Below, in pieces: positions 55,742 to 64,000 of a stretch of 64,000 nucleotides of DNA; within the stretch, counting starts at the first letter, position 1; every line of letters starts with the position of its first letter. The position numbers and the translations under genes were made by a program. A model generated the notes under the pieces. That model worked only from the letters and a program-made list of their open reading frames with translations, ran no database searches and had not been told where the DNA came from. The DNA lies in assembly GCA_964030475.1 (NCBI GenBank), contig CAXIPT010000002.1, positions 15,366,590 through 15,430,589 on the forward strand, in the 5' to 3' direction. The DNA comes from Tethya wilhelma (lineage: Eukaryota; Porifera; Demospongiae; Tethyida; Tethyidae).

Positions 55742-57403
55742 CTTTCTCATTTGACAGTTGTAACTTATTAAATGGTACGATCATAGTTCCCTGCACAAAT
55801 ATAATTAAATAACAGTACAACATTATGAGATCTTTCTGCAGTTACACTGCTTTCAGTGACTGCAGTATAATTTGCATCAACCTATATACCTGTCCCTGGG
55901 TGAGTGCTCTGGTGTCGTAGAAGAAGCATGTCAGCAGTCCTCCTTCCTGGACACACACAGACAGAGTGAAGCTGTCGGCAGAGAGGGCCACGTGGAGAGG
56001 AGGGGTGGGCGTGGCAAGGAGGGTGGGGTCCAGACGGGACACATCAGCTGTGGTTTACGAAGAGACATGGTTACATTCAAGAGTGAAGAGCTCATAATGT
56101 GTCTAAGATGCTAACTCTTGTTTCAAGGGCTTTACTAAAAATTTACATCTGAAGTGATACCTTCCTAGCCTCGCCCCCCAGACCTCTCCCTCCTTGAGGG
56201 CCCTGGGGACGAGGCCATGACCTTCCAAGATCAGTGGGGACATGACATGATTGCAACATTTTGTTTGACAATCTTGACCATGTCAGCAGGTAAAGGTCAT
56301 CAAATTGTAAAACTGAGAGACAACAACAGTCCAATTACCTACCGTGGACTTTCTTTGGTCCAATAGTGTCATCTTTATCAACATCATGAAGATGGCTGGT
56401 TTGAAACACTAGAACACCTATAACAATCACAATTGCACAACACAGTCACAAAATTCCATTCATTTGTGAAAATAATTTCAGCTAGTATTCAAATTCCTTT
56501 CACCCTTTTACCATGCCACCAATAATTGGATGGATAACACACCATTCTTAGTGCCTACAAAGGTCAGTCCAAACTTGTTTGAGACACAGAGCAGAGAGCA
56601 GCGGTCCCCATCCGTGAAGACTGGGTCTCCAACATTGATCTTTCGAAGCTGACGGAAGTAGAAGTCCTAAGACAATAGAGAGATTGATAGTAGGATAAGC
56701 ATAGTACACACATGTACATGTTTTCACAACCATTACTTCTTGTACAAACCATACTGGGGAAGTACCAAGCTAATGCACAATACAGGGGTGGGGATAAAGA
56801 GCAGGTGCACTTCTGCATGGCAAACATGTACAGGAGTGATATTGAGCATAGTGAGAAACAAACAGCTCTCATTCACTTCAATATGGCAAAACAATAACTA
56901 TTTCCAGCATCACTTCACCAACTACTTCTGGCTTTGATGACATTACACAGGCTCTATTCTATCACAACATCTCTTGTGATGGAAGATACCAGTATCACAG
57001 TAGTACTGTTTCATTAGAGTTTTTAACAAGCACCGGAGATGATGCATAGATAGTAGTAGACTCTTACCAGCTAGAGCTAGGGCTGAGGGTCCACACTGAA
57101 TGAAGATCTAGCACAACAGACTAAGCAAATTAAGTGCTATCAACGATGCATCATATATGCTCCGCCATATTTATTAAGATTGTACTACAATAGTAGTTAG
57201 TCACTGAAAGCTATCAATTTACTGAATAGCACAGAACACCCAGTATTGAGGTGGGTACTAATCAGTTTTTGAGGGTAACTTGTGCACTCTAAAATGCACG
57301 TGTGGATTTAGAGCCACCCATTCTAATTATGTTGCATTACAGAACACAAAGTACCTTAAGGTTTTTATGGGCGTACCTTAACGTCTACTTCTTCTATCTC
57401 CAT
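55235..57403 (-). CDS. NUP214: NUP214 N-terminal beta-propeller fragment
   Basis: Seven exons: 57377-57403, 56543-56666, 56343-56417, 55890-56047, 55742-55790, 55366-55509 and 55235-55308, giving 217 residues in continuous frame. Signature parts: DFYFRQLRK near the start (human DFQFRALKK), LLCVSNKFGLTFVG (human LLAVSNKYGLVFAG), LRWNPT, and CWSPKGKQFAVGLNSG (human CWSPKGKQLAVGKQNG). In NUP214 this propeller binds the helicase DDX19 at the cytoplasmic face of the nuclear pore during mRNA export. The chain stops after about half of the usual propeller: no further exon is seen before the repeat-rich DNA at 55.2 kb. The FG-rich gene at 29083-33101 on the same strand probably carries its other end. 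Confidence 0.88.
55690..55739. repeat. (CA)n microsatellite
   Basis: About 25 CA units in a NUP214 intron, directly beside a splice donor. Confidence 0.95.
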
Positions 57404-57556
57404 GTTTCTCGGCTACAGTACAGCTCGGCTACACAGTACAGCCGCCGAAAACGTTTGACCTCCAAATCAAGCACACCACCTAGACGACCCTTACCGTATC
57501 GTAGTTGACCACGTGGTGTTCTCTGACAGAGCAACAACTTTGGCAACAGCGCAGAA
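57404..57556. promoter_or_regulatory. Bidirectional promoter of NUP214 and RRP12
   Basis: Only 153 bp separate the NUP214 ATG (minus) and the RRP12 ATG (plus). The stretch is more GC-rich than its surroundings and holds TACAGTACAGC(T)CGGCTACA repeats and a GCCGCCGAAAACG block; no TATA box. Two housekeeping genes head to head fit a shared promoter. Confidence 0.65.
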
Positions 57557-60500
57557 ATGCCCAGTGGAAGAGTACGAGTGAAAAGTGGGAAAGCTAAACG
57601 ATGGAAGAAGGGCCAGAGTAGCAGTAGTAACCCATCTTCCAGGAAACATCGCGAAGCTGCTAAAGGAAAGTTTGGAAGTCACCTCTCACAGGTTGGAATC
57701 AGTGATGGTGGTGCTGTGTCTCTGACCACTGAGGCCTTGGCCTCCCATGATGCCAGTCAACAAGACAATGCTATCTTGAGGTAATCAATGTGTTTGTCTC
57801 TATGATCATTAGAGTACTTAACCTGCATGTACTGTCCATGACAACATGCACTGTTTATCAGTTTGGATGATTCTGAGCTCTCCAATGCTGGTGATGTTGG
57901 TGATGCTGGCAGTGTCACTGCAGCCACTAGTGTGACATCGGGGACTGCCTATAGTCTCATAGAGATGGCCCACCCTGTGTTTGGTAAGGTGAAACGACTG
58001 TGGAATTCATCAACAGAGAGTCATAGAGAGGTACACATGTAACCTTGAGAGTATAAGGTAAAACGGGGTAATTTGGGCAGCTCTTCTGGTCCCTCGAATG
58101 TCTGCTTGCTTTACTCCAGAAGTAAATACGTTGAACCTGAAGCTAAGCTACACAATAATAACTTACTATATACAGTATCTGCAGCAGCTAAAACAATCTG
58201 CATGCTAATGTAGTTATGGCTGTGGAGACCGAAGAAGTCACATAGTTTAATCTTTGCGAAAAATGGGGGGGCGTGGGGTAATTCGGGCACCTAGGTTTAA
58301 AGCATTGCATGTGGAGTTTTGAGGCTTAAATGCTCTTCCTGAACTTGAAGCAAGTTAAAGTCATTTTGCAGAGTCAAGTGGAGTGGATAAACTATTAAGT
58401 CAGCAAAATTAAGTGAGTAATATATAAGACCACGGCATTGATCTCACATAGTGATTTCTGGAAATAATACATTTATGACTTCTGATGTTTAGAATATTGT
58501 GCTACTCATCATATTTCGAGCAAATCTAGTGATATTCTACTCTTGGGCATCCCATACAACGTCTCAAACCAACTTCCAGCAGCCCCGCCCACTTTTACGG
58601 CAAATACGCTCATACCAAACCAACTTTTAGCATAACTGTACGACCTCCCAAAGTAGCTAGCATCATGAAATCGAGTCAAGACCTTCTAAACAGACCAGAG
58701 TTTAGTTAAGAGTAGTTATTGTGTGTGTGTGTATAAGTCTAGAAGTCTTATATTCAAGTTTATATAATCTTTGGGTCCAGCTGATGCTTCTTTCTCGTTG
58801 TAGCAGGGGCCAATCTTTCCCTATTTTCTCGTTGGCCCCTGCTACAACGAGAAAGAAGCATCAGCTGGATCCATGACTAATAGTAGTTGTAGGTAGGTAG
58901 TGTACCTATGTGTTGATGATCCAAACTTTCCTTGAAATGCGCTGGCTTTTGCATACTGTGAGTGAGAACTCGGAAGTGCCCGAATTACCCTGCTGCCCGA
59001 ATTGGCCCGCCCTACCTTATGTGTACACAGTCATGATTTTAAAATCTTCCACATTTTCCTCCCTTTCAGATCTGTGCTGTCTTGGCTGCTATATCAGAGG
59101 TAAGTAAGAGTGTTCATGTTTTGGGGTGAAGTGTGTCAACTACAATTATATTTTATCGACACATGAACCCCGTGACTGTCATGTTCCCTCGGTCCTCATG
59201 TCTAACTAGGTGATCAAAGTAAATGGAGGAAAAGACACAGAGACAGAATATTTTGGAGCTCTGGTATGCTGTGTGTCCTAGCTTGCTTGTAGTACTCCTT
59301 AAAAATGTGTGACTTCCCTCTTCTCCTAAATTTCTATGGTTTAGATGACTGCTTTGGAGTCTTCAGAAGATGAGAAATCAACTGCTGCTATTGCCTATTT
59401 GCTTGGTCTCATCATGCCCAAGTAAGTAGTGTATTTTTTTTAATAAAGTCAGCATGCACTTTGTGGTCATCTTGTAATCTGATCAAATTTTCCACCAGAG
59501 TGTCTGAGGATGTGTTGCAAGTCAAGTACAGCACTCTGAATAAGATTATTACGGAAAAACTATCCACCTACGAGACATCATCTTCTACTGCACTGTTGAA
59601 AGGGGTGAGAAAAATACCATTGTATGACTGTATTATGGCAACGTGTAGAACATGTCATGTAATTGTTTCTCAGCTGTGTAGTTATTTCTTGTTTCATTCT
59701 TTTATGTTTTTTTTTCTTCCCTGTAGCTTGTCACTTGTCAGATCACCTTGCTGAGTGCCCAGGACAAGTCAGTGTGGAGTAACAGCTATACTCAGCGTTT
59801 TTTCCAATTGTTGCTAAACTTTACAATCCATCCAAAGCCAAGGGTAAATTCTAACATTCACTGTGAGTCTTGACCTCTCACTGTGTGTATTTCCTTGCAG
59901 CTGCGTAAAGTGGTCCAGTCTGGTGTGGTGTCCATGTTGAGGGAGGGTACTCCAGCTGGTGATTTTCATCCATCAGCTGGTCTTGTTGCTAAGCACTGTA
60001 AACATGTGGTGGAGAAGGGAGGAGTGGAGACAGCCACTCTTCACATTCTGGGCATGCTCAAAGACTGCTTGGCTAACTTTCCATCCCAGGTGAAATGATA
60101 ACAGTACATTGTTGCCTAACCATGTGGACTTATTTGCATGCAGTACGTTTTTTTTGTTGTTTTTTTTTGAGAAGTTTTATTGAGTTCACACAGAGTATTT
60201 TGTAACTTCTTGTAGCTTGTGAAGTCCCTTTGTGAGATGGTACTCAAGCTAATGGCACTTGGAAACTCAGTAAGTTCGATTTTTATCACATAATGATGAG
60301 CCTAGCTTCATACAGTACCTTGATACTCTACATACACTGCTATTGCTCAATAATTGATAAGAAAATGGTTAAAGATTGTAAATGTAGTACTGTAGCCTTG
60401 TAAACCAGGCCCTCTCCGTGTTTATTTTATATTGCTAAGTGCAGGGAGGGTCTGTTCAGCAGATTACATTAAAGTATATAGCAGAGAAGGCCTGGTTATA

Positions 60501-61919
60501 AGGCTAGTAGTACGGTCAACACTAGTGTGCAGTGAGTAAGGTTGAAATCAGTGACTGTTGGTATAAATTATTGTGCACAGGTAGTACGTACTACAGGGCT
60601 CAAGGTACTCCATGGACTGTTCTCCTCTGTTGCTGGACCACAAGGACTAACAGCTGAACTCAATGCCCAGCTCATTGCTGTAAGATCCTGAGAACTAGTT
60701 GTATCACGGTGATGTATCCCTTTCTCATCCTATGTATCTCATAGGGTACGATTTGGTCATTCAGTAACCAGCAGTTTAGTTTATGAAAACTAGCTTGCCA
60801 TCTAAATGGGACACATAAGGATAGGTGTAACCAAGTGTGTAACATCACTGTGGGTGCCAATACACATACACATACACTCCCAGGCTCTATATGACTACCA
60901 GCCCAGCCTGGTGGATGCCCAGCTGCTCCAAGCCTGGCTCACTGTGATGCAGAGTGCCCACTCCAGTCTCTCTCGTCTTGACAGTCACCTCTGTATGGGA
61001 CACCTGCCAAAGCTGTTCACCACTTGTGTCAACTGTATGCTCTCAGAGAAAGAATTTGTCACTCAAACAGCAGCCAATGTTATGGAGGTGAGGAGAAGTG
61101 GTGACAATCGTAAAGAGTTGTAAAGAAAAATAGCCGTTGCTGATGTAGTCTTGCTATTCTTTAGTACATAACACATTGCATATAGGTAAATAGCATCAAG
61201 ATGGTACATTTATTGATCAACTTGTTTTTGTATCCCTAAAGACATTGCTGAAGGAGGGTGTTAAAGATTACCTTTCGACTGTCTCTGTGTGTGATGAGAC
61301 TCCAAGAGAGACAGGTGATAAAGGGAGCTCTAGACACAAGCCAACTACAACTTCTACAAAACTGTTGAATATTCAATCACTGTTCAAGTAAGTAATCTGG
61401 CAGCAGCCAGCCGTTGTACATTAATATATTTGTTTCTGTCCTTACCGTAGAGGTTTTGCAGACAATACCTTTTGCCATTTTCACATATTAGTCTGTCTGT
61501 GAACATTTTTACTTGCCAAAATCTCTATGCATCACTGGGCTTAGACTGCTCATCTGCAAACATTAATAATTCCATCCACGAAGCCTCTTCACTTTGTGTT
61601 ATTGTGATGTTTTTTTATCCAGAGCTGTTGAGTCTGGTTTAAAGTACAAGTTCTACTCATCCTGGAAGCATGTTTTTCAAGTTCTTGGTGTGTTCTATCA
61701 GGTAGCTGGGAAGATAAAGGAATGCCAGAAGTTTATGTCATCTGTAAGAGGAACATAATGGAGTCACAATGACTATGTGTTTAGTTACTTCTTGGTGTTT
61801 GCTGTTTCTGTCTTGTAGTCTCTGTTGTCTTTGTGTCAGCTAAGAAGCACTGATAACTTTCCTTGTACCTCTGAACTGGATGCAGCGTTTGGAGCAGCTG
61901 TTAAATCTATGGGTCCAAG
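57557..61919 (+). CDS. RRP12: RRP12-like ribosome-biogenesis HEAT-repeat protein (5' part)
   Basis: Fourteen exons: 57557-57780, 57862-58030, 59069-59098, 59210-59263, 59345-59421, 59499-59604, 59727-59843, 59901-60089, 60216-60269, 60581-60679, 60884-61087, 61242-61387, 61623-61743 and 61819-61919; 563 residues in unbroken frame. The start (KAKRWKKGQSS-SNP…HR-AA) matches the RRP12 N-terminus. The rest is helical, HEAT-like. RRP12 helps export and mature pre-ribosomal subunits in nucleolus, nucleus and cytoplasm. The family is usually about 1,300 residues; here the frame ends in phase 2 at 61919, and the next exon must lie beyond the actinoporin-like gene and outside the window, as the copy at 51318 indicates. 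Intron 2 holds a TIR element. Confidence 0.92.
58053..59020. mobile_element. DNA element with GGGTAATTTGGGCAG termini and a long inner hairpin
   Basis: The left end ATAAGGTAAAACGGGGTAAT and the right end ATTGGCCCGCCCTACCTTAT are inverted, with further inverted GGTAATTCGGGCA words inside. It is about 968 bp, flanked by TA, and has no ORF. A nearly perfect hairpin sits at 58776-58869. Lies in RRP12 intron 2. Confidence 0.75.
58776..58869. repeat. Perfect 38-bp inverted repeat (hairpin)
   Basis: TCCAGCTGATGCTTCTTTCT…GGGGCCAA is followed after 18 bases by its exact reverse complement. Transcribed with the RRP12 pre-mRNA it would give a long fully paired stem. Confidence 0.9.
60393..60506. repeat. 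Foldback copy, TAGCCTCGTT family
   Basis: TAGCCTTGTAAACCAGGCCC at the left faces GGCCTGGTTATAAGGCTA at the right, in an RRP12 intron. It is absent from the decayed RRP12 copy at 45.5 kb. Confidence 0.65.
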
Positions 61920-61969
61920 GTCAGCTAATTGTTTGATCGTTAAAGTGAGCGATTTCGAATTTCATTTGT

Positions 61970-62890
61970 TGTAATTTTGCTGTCATAAATAATCTGGGTG
62001 CTCTTTTATGTACATAATGCTGAACGCTGCAAAAAAAACAACAACAAAAAATCATCTTATAGTACAGGAGCTGATCCTATACTATTGTTTTCTGTATAGG
62101 GGAAATTGGCTTAAAGTTCTATGGGTGGCTTCGTGACAAAAATCACCAAATTGAATGCGTACCAATATTTATATGCAGTACCATAGATTAAAGAGGGATT
62201 GGAAATGGGGTGTGGTCAACGTCGTCAAGTTATACACGAGTGTACTAGTGAGATTGTGAAACTATTAATTAGTTATGCCTGACCAACTCCAAAGCATACT
62301 AGTAACAGATTACATAATTATGTAAGATAATCCAGGAGTTCAAAAGAACCATTCGAGTATATCATTAGAAAGTTTTAATAACCCTACTACACCTTATTGT
62401 ACAGCTGTAAATGACTGGATAACACTGGCCTGTATGTATTGTATACTACCCATACAATGTCACAATTACGAAAAACTGTTTTTAGAGTGTCTCATGTTAT
62501 AGTTCTGATTTTCGCATACTATACATACACTGTAAACTAGTTGCACGCTTTAGCATTATAATGCATACTAGCCAAGCTTTAATGTAAAGTAAAGAAAAGA
62601 ATATCACGTGGATAGACTTACCACGTGATATTCCAGCATTAACTTTTCAATGGATCCACCGTGACAACAGAATTTTCTTTGAAGTGCAAATCTGTTTCGC
62701 CTTTCCACAGTATCACTATGTAGAAACCCATGCATATAGGAAAATCAACTAGATTTTTCCTATATTTCCATTGTAATTTGTTATGCTTATAGGAAACATG
62801 CATGCAATTTCCCACATACATGAGTAGGAACATGATAGCTATGCACTTACAAGTTCCTAGTCATGTGCATACATAAATCAATAGCCCGTG
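61970..62890. repeat. Dispersed segment, copy 3, with unrelated insertion
   Basis: Matches 47150-47870 in parts. A stretch at about 62180-62740 has no counterpart there and includes the inverted words ATATCACGTGGATAG and ACCACGTGATATTC. Confidence 0.6.
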
Positions 62891-63048
62891 CAGTTTGATT
62901 TTGTCATTTCTTATTCAGTTTACATAGTGTCAGTCTATAGTTAGTCACATAACATTTGCTTGCTTGAAGAAGCTTTTTTCATCAAGTTGAACTCTAGATC
63001 TAAGAAAGTGTGGTTTTCAAACTGCATGTGCTATATACAGAGAGGATC

Positions 63049-63945
63049 ATGTCAACTACTATTCATTCTAGCCTAAGTTTTCTGGATGAAGTCAGTCTAA
63101 AGGATAGACTGACTGATATGAGGAAAAAAGGAGGTCTTGATCTGGTTGAACCAAAGGAGAGCCTAAGACAGCAGCCCAAGTGAGTTATTTAGCAATATCA
63201 ATTTTATCTGAGCTCTTGGTTTGAATATTAGCCATGTATAGAGCCCACAAGCTTAATTGTATATCAATTTTACTCGTGACACTATGTAAGCATGCATGTG
63301 CATAGTTTTTTTATGTGAATCTACACTGTTATTACTCCAATGTTGTAAGCTATAGCCATATAATTATAATTTTCCCCCTGTTCTAGACAAATGTACATCA
63401 CTATTGTAAATGCGACTCAGTTTGACCTCCACTACTGCAACAGCTGGTTCAAGTATGGATCTCTGACCTCACAGCCTTCCTTCATAATTTCATCTTTCTC
63501 CAAGTCTGCCTTTGCTGCAGCTTCTTGTCAGACTGATACTAGTGATAGTATAACTGGTGTACTCCTGTTCAGCATCACCATTCCCTCTGATACCAAGCAC
63601 TCCCACAATGGAAGGCTACCCATGGCACTATTCTTCTCTGTCCCCTCAACTGGTCCTTGTACTCTCTATGGTGAATTCACTGAAGACAAGAGTGGTGTGT
63701 GGGAGAGGATAAACTGTGGTGATGACTCCTTGCATCATTCTAACCGCACCTGTACTGATCTTGGTGTTCACAAGACAGAGCTAGGGACAGAGGTGACAGT
63801 AAACTTCAACTGGAGTGTTCCCCAGGCTGTGAGGCCGAGGTGACTCTTACCCAGTTCTCCCATGACCTGTGTACTTGTGCAATGATGGAAGAGCAGAGTC
63901 TTTCTTATGACACTTCATCTGCTGTGAACTATAAAACATTGCTAT
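63049..63945 (+). pseudogene. Actinoporin-like gene, second copy with a frameshift
   Basis: Exons 63049-63179 and 63387 onward match the gene at 48004-48890 at about 90% or more. Near 63804 this copy is one base shorter in a short A-run, so the frame leaves the family sequence and stops at 63841-63843, losing about the last 35 residues. The DNA after the break still resembles the intact copy up to 63945, so the change is recent or a base-call error. Like the first copy it follows RRP12 exon 14 on the same strand. Confidence 0.6.
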
Positions 63946-64000
63946 AAACTTTTGTATCAATAGGCTTAGCAAACTGAGTGTATGTATGTGTGTGGAATTC

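Overview
This is intron-rich, AT-rich animal DNA. Genes have many short GT–AG exons and small introns, and they encode adhesion-GPCR, BRCA2, NUP214, RRP12 and ARH3 homologues. Together with the many GT/CA microsatellites and small inverted-repeat elements, this suggests a sponge, probably a demosponge (Amphimedon-like). That assignment is inference; no species marker was checked.

Layout. (1) 61-859 (+): the last two exons of a single-pass membrane protein. (2) 1263-9515 (+): a 27-exon adhesion GPCR with signal peptide, Calx-beta repeats, HRM, GAIN/GPS and 7TM, resembling a short ADGRV1. (3) 9778-16962 (+): ten Ig exons, eight of them near-identical cassettes, ending in a half LIM finger. Their reading phase allows fusion to the GPCR tail, but a stop and AATAAA between them also allow separate ends. 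(4) 17301-27082: five intronless AIG1/Toc-like GTPase genes with glycine-zipper tails. Two of them are identical copies in a fresh tandem duplication, and one duplicate carries a Helentron-like insertion. (5) 27223-28594 (-): an ARH3-type ADP-ribosylhydrolase. (6) 29083-33101 (-): the FG-repeat C-terminal part of a nucleoporin. (7) 33635-44457 (-): a secreted protein with three Cu-only superoxide-dismutase-like repeats. It is interrupted by duplicated blocks, single-N joins and a block holding ten BRCA2 BRC repeats. (8) 45181-54470: a decayed segmental copy of RRP12 with an actinoporin-like gene inside it, an internally deleted Ty3/gypsy element with identical LTRs, and further broken RRP12 exons. 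(9) 55235-57403 (-): the N-terminal beta-propeller exons of NUP214, head to head with (10) RRP12 (57557-61919, +), and then a second, frameshifted actinoporin-like copy (63049-63945).

The most promising material: the GTPase cluster next to an ADP-ribosylhydrolase; the GPCR/Ig/LIM arrangement; a SOD-repeat protein whose third repeat has lost its copper ligands; BRC repeats with Leu in place of the RAD51-binding Phe; and an actinoporin-like gene nested in an RRP12 intron in both copies of a duplication.

Caution. Single Ns at 29991, 33102, 35042 and 39432, three of them touching GT/CA tracts, are flanked by near-identical duplicated segments. Part of the order between 29 and 45 kb may therefore be an assembly product. 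NUP214 N- and C-terminal parts lie 22 kb apart on the same strand in the correct 5'-3' order, which fits either rearrangement or misjoining. All exon boundaries were read by eye from splice sites and phase.
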